DNA of 64,000 bases from Roseateles terrae (GTDB lineage: Bacteria > Pseudomonadota > Gammaproteobacteria > Burkholderiales > Burkholderiaceae_C), in the NCBI RefSeq assembly GCF_014192155.1, contig NZ_JACHXO010000009.1, positions 186,001 through 250,000 on the forward strand, written 5' to 3'. The notes below the pieces were generated by a model, which searched no databases, was not told the origin of the DNA, and was given only the letters and a program-made list of their open reading frames with translations. Made by a program: the position numbers and the translations under genes. Shown here in pieces: positions 36,570-44,562 of the stretch. Position 1 is the stretch's first letter. The number at the start of each line of letters is the position of its first letter.

Positions 36570-37147
36570 CGCTGACCCCGGTCGCTGCCAGCCTGTCCCT
36601 GCTGCTGGCGGCCGGCTGCGCGCCGCTGCCGCCCAAGACGGTGGTGCGCGAGGTCCGGGTGGAAGTGCCGGTGGAAGTGCCGACGGTCAGTCCCGCCGAC
36701 ACCGCCGCCCGCAGCCTGCTGGCCTATCACGACCGCATCCGTCAGATGGGCACCGCCGAACTCGCGCAGGAAGTGCTGCCGCGCGACGATGCCAACCTGC
36801 CCGCCGCGTCCGCCGTGCCGCTGGCCCTGGCGCTGATGACCAGCCATGCTCCGGGTGAACTGGCCCGTGCGCAGACGCTGCTGGACCAGGTGCTGCGGCA
36901 GCCGGACACAGCGGCCTGGAAGCCCGTCGCGCAGTTGCTGATGGATCGCCTGACGGAACAGCGCCGTCTGGAAGATCAGGCCGACAAACTTAACCAGCAG
37001 CGCGCCAGCCTGCAGCAGCGTCTGGACCAGGCCAATCAGAAGCTTGAAGCGCTGAAGGCGATCGAGCGCAGCCTGGTGGCCCCCCGTCCTGCATCGCCCG
37101 CCCAGCCGCCGGCCGCCAGTGCGCCCGCCAATGGAGCGTCGAAATGA
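36533..37147 (+). CDS. QseG-like lipoprotein of the GlrKR operon
   Basis: A 204-residue lipoprotein. The signal sequence ends in LLLAAGC, a clear lipobox with Cys near residue 29. The mature part has a Val/Glu-rich linker (REVRVEVPVEVPT), a small helical region (YHDRIRQMGTAELAQEVL) and a coiled coil (QRASLQQRLDQANQKLEALK) before a Pro/Ala-rich end. It overlaps the kinase gene by 37 bases and its stop overlaps the glrR start as ATGA. The position and architecture match YfhG/QseG, an outer-membrane lipoprotein that works with the kinase in enterobacteria. Sequence similarity is low, so the name is by context. Confidence 0.7.
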   Translation: MQSHAPFSRSRLTLTPVAASLSLLLAAGCAPLPPKTVVREVRVEVPVEVPTVSPADTAARSLLAYHDRIRQMGTAELAQEVLPRDDANLPAASAVPLALALMTSHAPGELARAQTLLDQVLRQPDTAAWKPVAQLLMDRLTEQRRLEDQADKLNQQRASLQQRLDQANQKLEALKAIERSLVAPRPASPAQPPAASAPANGASK

Positions 37148-38508
37148 CGGGCCCGCGCCTGCTGGTGGTCGACGACGACGCCGACCTGCTCAAGCTGCTG
37201 TCGATGCGGCTGGATGCGGCCGGGTATGACGTCACTGCCGTGGCCTCCGCCGAAGCTGCGCTGACGCATCTGGCGGTGCAGCGTCCGGCGCTGGTGCTGA
37301 GTGATGTGCAACTGCCCGGCATGGACGGCCTCGCGCTGTTCGATGCCATCCGCGAGCGGCATCCCGCTTTGCCGGTGATCCTGCTCACCGCCCACGGCAC
37401 CATTCCCGACGCGGTGGCCGCCACCGCCCGAGGCGTCTACACCTATCTCACCAAACCCTTCGACGGGCGCGCGCTGCTGGACACCATCTCGCAGGCGCTG
37501 GCCCTGACCGCGCCGCAAGGCGACGCGCAAGAGACCGGCGACACGGCCTGGCGTGAAGGCATCGTCAGCCGCTCCAACGTGATGGCGGAGGTGCTGGCCG
37601 AAGCCAAGCTGGTGGCGGCCTCGCAGGCCAGTGTGCTGATCCGTGGCGAAAGCGGGACGGGCAAGGAACTGCTCGCCCGCGCCATCCATGCGGCCAGTCC
37701 GCGCGCGGGCAAGCCGTTTGTGGCGGTGAACTGCGGCGCCATTCCGGAAGCGCTGCTGGAATCCGAACTGTTCGGTCACGTGAAGGGCGCCTTCACCGGC
37801 GCCGTCAGCCATCACCGCGGCCTGTTCCAGGCGGCCGATGGCGGCACGCTGCTGCTGGACGAGATCGGCGACATGCCGCTGCCGCTGCAGGTCAAGCTGC
37901 TGCGGGTGCTGCAGGAGCAGCAGGTGCGGCCGGTGGGGTCCAGCGATTCGGTGCCGATCGATGTGCGCATCCTCTCCGCCACCCATCGCGACCTGGATGT
38001 CGCCATGGCCGAAGGGCTGTTTCGCGAGGATCTTTATTACCGGCTCAATGTGGTCAGCCTCACATTGCCCAGCCTGAATGAGCGGCGCGAAGACATTCCG
38101 CTGCTGGCCCAGCATCTGCTGACGCGTCTGGCCGACAAATATAACAAGCGCCTCAATGGCTTCGCGCCGGATGCGCTGAAGGCGCTGAGCATGGCTACCT
38201 GGCCGGGCAATGTCCGCCAACTGCACAACGTGGTGGAACAGGTCTCCGCGCTGGCCACCTCGCCGCTGATTCCCCTCTCGCTCGTCCAGCGCGCCTTGCG
38301 AGTGCCCAGCATGGAGGTGCTCAGCTACGCCCAGGCGCGGGAGCGCTTCGAACGGGAGTACCTCGTCGGCCTGCTCAAACTCACCGATGGCAATGTGGCG
38401 GATGCGGCACGTTTGGCGGAGCGGAACCGCACAGAGTTCTACCGTTTGTTGCAGCGCAACGGCCTGAATCCGGGGCTTTTCCGGGCGGATTCGCCTGTCG
38501 CTGAATAG
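37144..38508 (+). CDS. glrR: Sigma-54-dependent response regulator GlrR
   Basis: A 454-residue activator. The receiver domain (residues 1-120) has the acidic pair VVDDD and the phosphorylated Asp in LSDVQLPGMDG near residue 54. The AAA+ domain has Walker A GESGTGKE and the sigma-54 contact loop GAFTGA, which are both perfect. Walker B reads GTLLLDEIGDM. A Fis-type helix-turn-helix ends the protein (GNVADAARLAERNRTEFYRLLQRNG). Domain order and operon context match GlrR, which in enterobacteria binds TGTC-N10-GACA sites. A perfect site of this kind overlaps its own stop codon, upstream of opgG. Confidence 0.9.
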   Translation: MTGPRLLVVDDDADLLKLLSMRLDAAGYDVTAVASAEAALTHLAVQRPALVLSDVQLPGMDGLALFDAIRERHPALPVILLTAHGTIPDAVAATARGVYTYLTKPFDGRALLDTISQALALTAPQGDAQETGDTAWREGIVSRSNVMAEVLAEAKLVAASQASVLIRGESGTGKELLARAIHAASPRAGKPFVAVNCGAIPEALLESELFGHVKGAFTGAVSHHRGLFQAADGGTLLLDEIGDMPLPLQVKLLRVLQEQQVRPVGSSDSVPIDVRILSATHRDLDVAMAEGLFREDLYYRLNVVSLTLPSLNERREDIPLLAQHLLTRLADKYNKRLNGFAPDALKALSMATWPGNVRQLHNVVEQVSALATSPLIPLSLVQRALRVPSMEVLSYAQARERFEREYLVGLLKLTDGNVADAARLAERNRTEFYRLLQRNGLNPGLFRADSPVAE

Positions 38509-38513
38509 CGACA
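38496..38513. promoter_or_regulatory. GlrR-type operator, site 1
   Basis: TGTCGCTGAATAGCGACA is a perfect TGTC-N10-GACA element with a 7-base palindromic arm on each side. It overlaps the glrR stop codon (38506-38508) and lies about 146 bases upstream of the sigma-54 promoter. The motif is the published enterobacterial GlrR recognition pattern; binding by this GlrR is inferred. Confidence 0.75.
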
Positions 38514-38529
38514 CGGAAAAACTTAATCA

Positions 38530-38542
38530 AATCAATAACTTG
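38530..38542 (+). promoter_or_regulatory. IHF-type site
   Basis: AATCAATAACTTG matches the IHF consensus WATCAANNNNTTR at every fixed position. It lies between the two GlrR-type operators and upstream of the sigma-54 promoter, where DNA bending would help the activator reach the polymerase. Confidence 0.55.
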
Positions 38543-38561
38543 GAACATTCGGCCGCAGATC

Positions 38562-38579
38562 CGTCGCTGTCCGGCGACA
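38562..38579. promoter_or_regulatory. GlrR-type operator, site 2
   Basis: CGTCGCTGTCCGGCGACA differs from the TGTC-N10-GACA pattern at one fixed base. It shares the GTCGCT and GCGACA halves of site 1 except for one base. It starts 66 bases after site 1, close to six helical turns, and about 80 bases before the -24 element. Confidence 0.65.
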
Positions 38580-38641
38580 CATGAACCGGCAAAATTGCCG
38601 ATCGCCTGCGTAAGTCATTGATTCGTAAGGGTTAAGTTGCG

Positions 38642-38657
38642 TGGCACGGGTGTTGCT
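38642..38657 (+). promoter_or_regulatory. Sigma-54 (-24/-12) promoter of opgGH
   Basis: TGGCACGGGTGTTGCT matches the sigma-54 consensus TGGCACG-N4-TTGCW at all fixed positions. GG lies at 38643-38644 and GC at 38655-38656, which places transcription start near 38668, only three bases before the annotated opgG ATG. Two GlrR-type sites and an IHF-type site lie upstream, and the sigma-54 activator gene glrR ends just before them. Confidence 0.85.
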
Positions 38658-38670
38658 TTAACCCCGGTAC

Positions 38671-40203
38671 ATGCGTACTCCAGCCCCCTCCCTCACCCCC
38701 CGATACGCCGGCCTCCTGATGGGCATGGCGATCATGCTTCGCTGCGCTGCAGCACAGGCATTCGGCTTCGATGATGTGGCCGAGCGTGCACGTGCGTTGG
38801 CGGCCAAGCCGTATCAACCCTCCAGCCAGACGCTGCCGGCCGAGCTCAAGAATCTCGACTACGACGGCGCCCGGGACATCCGCTTCAAGCCCGCCCGCGC
38901 GCTGTGGCGTGAAGAGAAGCTGCCTTTCGAGGTGATGTTCTTCCACCTGGGTCACTATCAGACCGAGGCGGTGCGCATCCACGAAGTCCAGAGCGGCAAT
39001 GCCAAGGCGATTCCCTTCCGCACGCAAGACTTCGACTACGGCAAGAACAAGCTGTCTCCGAAGCAGTGGGGCGATCTGGGCTTCGCGGGCTTCCGGGTTC
39101 ACTACCCGCTGAATAACAACGGCTACAAGGATGAGCTGCTGGTGTTCCAGGGCGCTTCCTACTTCCGCGTGCTGGGTGCGGGTCAGCACTACGGCCTCTC
39201 GGCCCGGGGCCTGGCCATCGACACCGTCGGCGGCAAGGGCGAGGAATTCCCGCGCTTCACCGAATTCTGGATCGAGCGGCCCGCCGCCGATGCGAAGGCC
39301 CTGACCGTCTACGCGCTGCTCGATTCCAAGAGCGTGAGCGGCGCCTACCGTTTCGTCGTCCAGCCGGGCAGCGAAACGGTGGTGGATGTGAAGGCGCGCA
39401 TCTTCCTGCGCAATCCGGTGGCCACACTGGGCCTGGCCCCGCTGACCAGCATGTACCTGTTCGGTGAGAACCAGCCGCAGATCGGCGACTTCCGCCCCGA
39501 GGTGCACGACTCCGACGGCCTGATGGTGAACAGCAGCACCGGCGAATGGATCTGGCGCCCGCTGATGAATCCCAAGGGCATCTTCACCACGTCCTTCGGC
39601 CTGCCCGGCGTGCGCGGCTTCGGCCTGATGCAGCGGGACCGCCGCTTCGCCAGCTATGAAGACGTGGAAGCCCGCTACGACAAGCGTCCCTCCACCTGGA
39701 TCGAGCCGGTGGGCGACTGGGGCCCGGGCCGTGTGGAGCTGATGCAGCTGCACACGCCGGATGAGACCCACGACAACATCGTCGCCTACTGGGTGCCTGC
39801 CAAGCAGCCCGCGCCCGGCCAGCCGCTGGACTTCGCCTACAAGCTTCACCAGCAGGGCGATGAACCGCAGCAGCGTCCGCCCGGCGCCTGGGCCGTGCAG
39901 ACCCGCACCGGCTACAGCTACGCCAAGCTGGCTGAGAACGAAGTCCAGTACATCGTCGATTTCGAAGGGCCCTCTCTGAAGGCTCTGCCGGCTGGCGCTG
40001 AAGTGAAAGCGCAGCTGAGCACCAACAGCAACGGCGAGATCACCGAAGCCAACGCCTATCCGAACCCGGCCACGGGCGGCTGGCGGATGACGGTCCGTGC
40101 CAAACAAGTTCGCCCCGGGCAGCCGCTGGAGCTGCGCGGTTTCCTCCAACACGACAACAACGTTCTGACCGAAACATGGAGCCTCGTATTACCTCCCCAA
40201 TGA
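38671..40203 (+). CDS. opgG: Glucans biosynthesis protein G (OpgG/MdoG)
   Basis: A 510-residue periplasmic protein needed to make osmoregulated periplasmic glucans, thought to add or process branches on the beta-glucan backbone. The signal peptide is about residues 1-30 (AGLLMGMAIMLRCAAAQA). The mature sequence has the MdoG blocks FDDVAERARALAAKPYQP, NGYKDELLVFQGASYFRVLG and GLSARGLAIDT, and the length equals that of E. coli MdoG. ATG 38671 is retained because it gives a full signal peptide with a basic n-region. It lies only three bases after the predicted sigma-54 transcript start and has no ribosome site, so a start at 38719 is possible. Confidence 0.93.
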   Translation: MRTPAPSLTPRYAGLLMGMAIMLRCAAAQAFGFDDVAERARALAAKPYQPSSQTLPAELKNLDYDGARDIRFKPARALWREEKLPFEVMFFHLGHYQTEAVRIHEVQSGNAKAIPFRTQDFDYGKNKLSPKQWGDLGFAGFRVHYPLNNNGYKDELLVFQGASYFRVLGAGQHYGLSARGLAIDTVGGKGEEFPRFTEFWIERPAADAKALTVYALLDSKSVSGAYRFVVQPGSETVVDVKARIFLRNPVATLGLAPLTSMYLFGENQPQIGDFRPEVHDSDGLMVNSSTGEWIWRPLMNPKGIFTTSFGLPGVRGFGLMQRDRRFASYEDVEARYDKRPSTWIEPVGDWGPGRVELMQLHTPDETHDNIVAYWVPAKQPAPGQPLDFAYKLHQQGDEPQQRPPGAWAVQTRTGYSYAKLAENEVQYIVDFEGPSLKALPAGAEVKAQLSTNSNGEITEANAYPNPATGGWRMTVRAKQVRPGQPLELRGFLQHDNNVLTETWSLVLPPQ

Positions 40204-42302
40204 GCGCCGGCCTCGCCGGCCCGGCGGGCGCAAGCGCTCCGCCGGTCAATCGTGGTGCCATGGTGCCGCGTCCGTGGTTCAGCAGCGCCCCTGTCGAAGG
40301 GGCCCTGCCCGCGGCGCCGGAACTGGCCCCCTGGGAACGCGCCGCCCGACGTCGGCGCCAGGCCCTGATGCTGTCCATCGGTGCCGCCACCACGCTGGCC
40401 ACCGGCGTGCTGGTGCACACCCAGGGCGGCTGGGCCACACCCGGTCTGCCGCTGCTGTTGCAGTGCCTGCACCTGAGCCTGTTCGTGTTGTTGTTCGCCT
40501 GGGTCAGCGCGGGCTGCGTCACCGCAGTCATGGGCTTCTGGGTGCAGCTGCGGGGCGACCGGCATGCACTGTCGGCCCACTCGGCTGGCAACGGCCCGAT
40601 CTCGGCCGATGCGCGCACCGCCCTGGTCATGCCGATCTGCAACGAAGACGTGACCACCGTCTTCGCCGGCCTGCGGGCCAGCTGCGAATCGCTGGCGGCG
40701 GCGGGCGCCCTGCGTCTGTTCGACGTGTACATCCTCTCTGACAGCAGCGATCCGGAATGCCGCACGGCCGAGCTGGCCGCGTGGGCGGAATTGCGCGAGC
40801 AGTTCGCGGGTCAGGGCCGCATCCACTATCGCTGGCGTCAGCGCCGGGTGAAGAAGAAGGCCGGCAACGTGGCCGACTTCTGCCGCCGCTGGGGTCGCAA
40901 CTACCGCTACATGGTGGTGCTGGATGCCGACAGCGTGATGAGCGGCGACTGCCTGCTGACGCTGGTCCGCCTGATGGAAGCCAACCCCCGCGCGGGCATC
41001 CTGCAGGCCGCCAACCAGGTCTGCGGTCACGAGACGCTGCACGCCCGTGCACAGCAGTTCGCCAGCCGCGTCACCGGCCGTTTGTTTGCCGCCGGCATGC
41101 AGTACTGGCAACTGGGTGAAGCCCACTACTGGGGCCACAACGCCATCATCCGCGTCGAGCCCTTCATGAAGCATTGCGCGCTGGCGCCGCTGCATGGCAA
41201 GGACATCATGTCGCACGACTTTGTCGAAGCGGCCCTGATGCGCCGCGCCGGGTATCAGGTGTGGCTGGTGCATGACCTGATCGGCAGTTATGAACAGCAA
41301 CCGCCGCATCTGCTGGCCGAGCTGCAGCGTGACCGCCGCTGGTGCCAGGGCAACCTGCAGAACATCCGTCTGGTGGCCGAGCCGGGCCTGCACTCGGTGC
41401 ACCGCGCCATGCTGGTGACGGGCGCGCTGTCCTACTTCGCCGCGCCGCTGTGGCTGCTGTATGTGTGCCTGGGCGCCCTGCTGTGGAATGTGGGCGGCAA
41501 TGAAGCCTTCCACCCATTCACGCCGGAAGGCAACCTCGCCCCGGGCGTGCTGGCCCTGTGGATGGGCACCATCGGCATGCTGACGCTGCCGCGTCTGCTG
41601 TCCGTCGGCGCCGTGCTGTTGCGCGGTGAACAAGGCCAGTATGGCGGCACGCTGAAGCTGCTCGGCAGCTCGGCCGTCGAAGCGCTGATGGCGCTGCTGC
41701 AGGCCCCCCTGCGCATGGTCGCCCACAGCATCTTCTGCCTGGTGGCCGTGACCGGCATCTCGCTGGAGTGGAAGTCGCCCCCGCGGGCCGCGGAAGACGT
41801 GTCGTGGAAGGAAGCCTTCGCAGCCTTCGGTCGTCCGGGTCTGGCGGCCCTGGCGGTGGCGGTGGTGCTGGCGGTGCTGCGTCCGTCCACCCTGCTGTGG
41901 ATCGCGCCGATCGCCCTGCCGCTGATGCTGGCCGCGCCGATCACCGTGCTGACCAGCCGGGCCCGTCTGGGTGCCCGTGTGCGTCAGCTGGGTCTGTTGC
42001 TGATCCCGGAGGAAAGCCTGACCCCGACGGTGCTGCGTCATGCCTGGGCCTATGGCCAGCAGAACCGTGCACTGCCGGGCTGGGCCGACATGCTGGAAAA
42101 CGGTCGCCTGCTGGCGCTGGCCTGCCAGGCCATGGGTCGTCGCGACACCGGCCGCGGTCTGCGGGCCCATGTGCGGGACCTGCATCTGTCGCGCATTGCG
42201 ATGCTGCCAGGGGCCCTGCACAGCATGGCGGCCAATGAGCGCATGCGCTTCCTGAGCGAGCCCAGCCACCTGCTGCGTCTGAGTCAGCTCAAGGCAGCCT
42301 GA
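40176..42302 (+). CDS. opgH: Glucans biosynthesis glucosyltransferase H (OpgH/MdoH)
   Basis: A 708-residue inner-membrane family 2 glycosyltransferase that polymerises glucose from UDP-glucose and exports the backbone of periplasmic glucans. Two N-terminal helices precede the catalytic domain, which starts TALVMPICNEDVTTVFAG. The metal-binding DADS, the acceptor-site D in KDIMSHDFVEAALMRRAG and the QRDRRWCQGN motif (QxxRW type) are all present. About six further helices follow. It overlaps opgG by 28 bases and is cotranscribed with it. The C-terminal tail is shorter than in E. coli MdoH (about 850 residues). Confidence 0.94.
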   Translation: MEPRITSPMSAGLAGPAGASAPPVNRGAMVPRPWFSSAPVEGALPAAPELAPWERAARRRRQALMLSIGAATTLATGVLVHTQGGWATPGLPLLLQCLHLSLFVLLFAWVSAGCVTAVMGFWVQLRGDRHALSAHSAGNGPISADARTALVMPICNEDVTTVFAGLRASCESLAAAGALRLFDVYILSDSSDPECRTAELAAWAELREQFAGQGRIHYRWRQRRVKKKAGNVADFCRRWGRNYRYMVVLDADSVMSGDCLLTLVRLMEANPRAGILQAANQVCGHETLHARAQQFASRVTGRLFAAGMQYWQLGEAHYWGHNAIIRVEPFMKHCALAPLHGKDIMSHDFVEAALMRRAGYQVWLVHDLIGSYEQQPPHLLAELQRDRRWCQGNLQNIRLVAEPGLHSVHRAMLVTGALSYFAAPLWLLYVCLGALLWNVGGNEAFHPFTPEGNLAPGVLALWMGTIGMLTLPRLLSVGAVLLRGEQGQYGGTLKLLGSSAVEALMALLQAPLRMVAHSIFCLVAVTGISLEWKSPPRAAEDVSWKEAFAAFGRPGLAALAVAVVLAVLRPSTLLWIAPIALPLMLAAPITVLTSRARLGARVRQLGLLLIPEESLTPTVLRHAWAYGQQNRALPGWADMLENGRLLALACQAMGRRDTGRGLRAHVRDLHLSRIAMLPGALHSMAANERMRFLSEPSHLLRLSQLKAA

Positions 42303-42327
42303 GCCGCTTCCGCTCCATTGCTCCGGC

Positions 42328-42365
42328 GCGGGTCGTGGTGTCCACTTTTGTGGCACCCGACCCGC
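42328..42365. terminator. Strong hairpin between opgH and soxA
   Basis: GCGGGTCG at 42328-42335 pairs with CGACCCGC at 42358-42365, and the stem continues with GTG and CCAC against GTGG and CAC, interrupted by small bulges. The loop is TTTT. It lies between the convergent opgH and soxA genes and is followed by a TTTCTCATTT stretch on the plus strand, so it can stop transcription from opgGH and perhaps from both sides. Confidence 0.7.
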
Positions 42366-42407
42366 GTTTCTCATTTCTGGTTGCTCATTGGGGCGGATAT
42401 CAGGCGC

Positions 42408-43328
42408 TCAGGGTCGAACCGCCGGTGTCTCCACCGCCAGACCGCGCCCACGTTGCATCAGGTAGAGCTCCACCTGCGTGAGTTCGTCCTCGCTCAGCGG
42501 GGCAGCGCGCACGCCCGTCGTGCAGTTGAGCAGGCGCCGCGGCAGGCTGCCCATGCCCTGCCACTCCAGGCGATAGATCGGATAGCCCGTCGCCAGCCCC
42601 GAGGGGATCACGGCGCCCGCGAGCTTGAGTCCTGCGCGCTCCTCATGGCATTGCGCGCAGGAGAGGTTGAGCTGGCCCATGCGCAGCCGGTAGAGCGCCT
42701 CGCCGGCCTGTTGCCACGGCACCAGTCGCGGGTCCTGCGGCGGCTGGATGGGGCGGCCACGAGACTGCTGGCCGAGATAGGCGGCCAGGGACAGCAACGC
42801 CTCGCTGTCATGGCGCCACGCCGGTTGATCCTGACGGGTGGTGCGGCAGTGGTTGATCTGCTGGGGCAGGGTGACCGGGCGCTTCAGCTCGTCGGAGAAA
42901 GCGGGATACCGCGCTGAAACCCCCGCCATGCCGCCCGTGTGGCAAGCTGCGCAGGCCGGCCTGTGCGGGCCCGGCGAGGCCTTCCACAGCTCGCTGCCCT
43001 GGGCCACCCACAGCATGGCCGGATTCTGTGCATCGCTGCGCTGCATGGCCTGGACGGCGGGGGTCATGAAGTCGAAGCCGGAGCGCTGCGGGGGCGCCAG
43101 GGCGGCCGACGCAGGAGCGCTCGCCGCGAAAGGGGGCCCATTCGCTGCCGGGAAGGCTGCGGGAGAGAAGATGCTGACGAGTAGGCACCAGGCAATTCGG
43201 GGGACCCGGCCTCGTGCGGCACCGCTTGTCGGGAGGGCCGGGACCGCCACCGACATCGACATGTCGGCCGGGGGCCTGGCTGCCCCCATGCGCCTCGGGC
43301 CCGGCATGGTGGCGGCTGTGCCGCTCAC
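42408..43328 (-). CDS. soxA: SoxA, dihaem cytochrome c of thiosulfate oxidation
   Basis: A 306-residue exported protein. A hydrophobic stretch (IAWCLLVSIFSPAAFPA) near residues 45-61 precedes the mature domain. Two haem motifs are visible, CAACH (126-130) and CAQCH (224-228), and a later Cys in RRLLNCTTG (269) corresponds to the Cys haem ligand/active-site residue of SoxA. SoxAX joins thiosulfate to the SoxY Cys. The start is GTG 43328, overlapping the soxZ stop as GTGA. A downstream ATG (43262) would also keep the signal peptide. It is the last gene of the operon. Confidence 0.88.
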   Translation of the reverse strand: MSGTAATMPGPRRMGAARPPADMSMSVAVPALPTSGAARGRVPRIAWCLLVSIFSPAAFPAANGPPFAASAPASAALAPPQRSGFDFMTPAVQAMQRSDAQNPAMLWVAQGSELWKASPGPHRPACAACHTGGMAGVSARYPAFSDELKRPVTLPQQINHCRTTRQDQPAWRHDSEALLSLAAYLGQQSRGRPIQPPQDPRLVPWQQAGEALYRLRMGQLNLSCAQCHEERAGLKLAGAVIPSGLATGYPIYRLEWQGMGSLPRRLLNCTTGVRAAPLSEDELTQVELYLMQRGRGLAVETPAVRP

Positions 43329-43648
43329 CCCGTCACCTCCAGCGTCCGAACCTCCCGCTGTTCAAATCCGTGGTCACCGGTCCAGCGGAACTCCACCTCG
43401 CCGCTACGCTCCGCCACGAGTGTGAACGCCACATAGGGATTCGCCGCGATCGCCGGGAACAGATCCACACCCAGCACGACATCGCCCAAATACCGGCATT
43501 CAAACCGGGTGATGATGTCGCGGGGGACGACCCGGCCCTGGTCATCGCTGCGATGGCCCGTTTCCATCGGATGTGCGATGAGCCATTGCACTTCCACCGT
43601 CTCGCCGCGGCGGGTCGTCGCGGGCATCGTGATGCGGGTGATGGCCAT
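43325..43648 (-). CDS. soxZ: SoxZ, sulfur carrier subunit
   Basis: A 107-residue protein that matches SoxZ along its length: RITMPATTRRGETVEVQWLIAHPMETGHR at the N-terminus and FTLVAERSGEVEFRWTGDHGF near the end. SoxZ has no signal peptide and is exported with Tat-carried SoxY as a heterodimer that holds the sulfur substrate. It lies seven bases after soxY and overlaps soxA. Confidence 0.92.
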   Translation of the reverse strand: MAITRITMPATTRRGETVEVQWLIAHPMETGHRSDDQGRVVPRDIITRFECRYLGDVVLGVDLFPAIAANPYVAFTLVAERSGEVEFRWTGDHGFEQREVRTLEVTG

Positions 43649-43654
43649 GGTGTG

Positions 43655-44074
43655 TCAGCCTCCCTCGATGCAGGCGGCCAGCGTCACAATGACGTCCACC
43701 CGCTGAGACCACCACCGCCCATCGGGCGTCTGCGCGACGGCCACCAGCTGCTGGCTCGTGGCCAACCGGATGCGGGTCGACAGCCGGGCGCCGCCGGGCT
43801 GGGGCCGCATCTGCGCCTGCAGCACTTCCCGCTGCGGATTAAGTTCATTGAACAGCGCCAGCACCTGCACCGGCTGCCGGGTGGAGAGGGTTACCGGCAC
43901 GGCATTGCCGTTTTCGATCAATGGGGCAATGTCCAGCTGCACCGCACCGGCATTCAGCGGCTGGCCCTGAGTGAAGACCTGCAGCGCCTGCTCCAGCTCG
44001 GTCCGACTCGCCCAGGACGGACGTGGCAGCAAGGCCGCCAGCGACAGGGTCTGTAGAACCCGTCGGCGCGTCAT
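43655..44074 (-). CDS. soxY: SoxY, sulfur carrier with an atypical C-terminal arm
   Basis: A 139-residue protein with a Tat-type signal (MTRRRVLQTLSLAALLPRPS), as expected for SoxY. The mature region has VPVTLSTRQPVQVLALFNELNP and LSTRIRLATSQQLVAVAQTPDG, typical of the family. The swinging arm that binds the sulfur intermediate usually ends GGCGG. Here it ends TLAACIEGG, with the Cys fifth from the end instead of third. The Cys is kept, so carriage may still work, but the flanking glycines are changed. An upstream ATG (44131) would add 19 residues before the Tat motif. Confidence 0.83.
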   Translation of the reverse strand: MTRRRVLQTLSLAALLPRPSWASRTELEQALQVFTQGQPLNAGAVQLDIAPLIENGNAVPVTLSTRQPVQVLALFNELNPQREVLQAQMRPQPGGARLSTRIRLATSQQLVAVAQTPDGRWWSQRVDVIVTLAACIEGG

Positions 44075-44127
44075 GGGAAGCGCTTGGTCGCGGGTGGCAT
44101 GCGGCTGACGCCAACGGCTTCCCCGGC

Positions 44128-44562
44128 TCATTTCAAGCTCCTGAGATACGCCACGACGTCCTCAATCTGCTGGGCATCCAGCACCGGCTTGCCGTCAAAG
44201 TCACTCGCGACGCGTTGCAATCCCGCGGAGGGCCCTGCGCGGTAGTAGGCCGGCATGATCGTCCCGGGATGGACCGTCTGCGGCGCCACCAGCCGCAGGC
44301 GCAGCTGTCCCTCGGACAGACGCTGCCCCACGCCCGTCAGATCCGGCGCGAGATTGCCCTGCTGCCGCTCTTCCGGAATGGGGGCGGCATGGCACAACAG
44401 GCACAGGCCCTGCGGTCGGCTGGCGACCAGTGCGCGCCCCCGAACGGCATCGCCGATGCGGCCGTCCAGCGGCTTTGTGATGGCGTCGCCTTCCACCTGG
44501 AACGGCGCCAGGACACCCGCGGCCAGGATCAGCGCCAGCATCGCCATGGCCGCGTCACTCAC
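44128..44562 (-). CDS. soxX: SoxX, monohaem cytochrome c
   Basis: A 144-residue exported cytochrome c. A signal peptide (MLALILAAGVLAPFQ) is followed by the haem motif CLLCH at residues 54-58. The distal Met lies in TIMPAYYRAG, and the C-terminal GKPVLDAQQIEDVVAYLRSLK matches SoxX. SoxX pairs with SoxA and passes electrons onward. The start is GTG 44562, overlapping the upstream hydroxylase stop as GTGA, so this cytochrome is translationally coupled to the molybdenum enzyme genes. It could serve that enzyme as well; that is an inference. Confidence 0.85.
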   Translation of the reverse strand: MSDAAMAMLALILAAGVLAPFQVEGDAITKPLDGRIGDAVRGRALVASRPQGLCLLCHAAPIPEERQQGNLAPDLTGVGQRLSEGQLRLRLVAPQTVHPGTIMPAYYRAGPSAGLQRVASDFDGKPVLDAQQIEDVVAYLRSLK

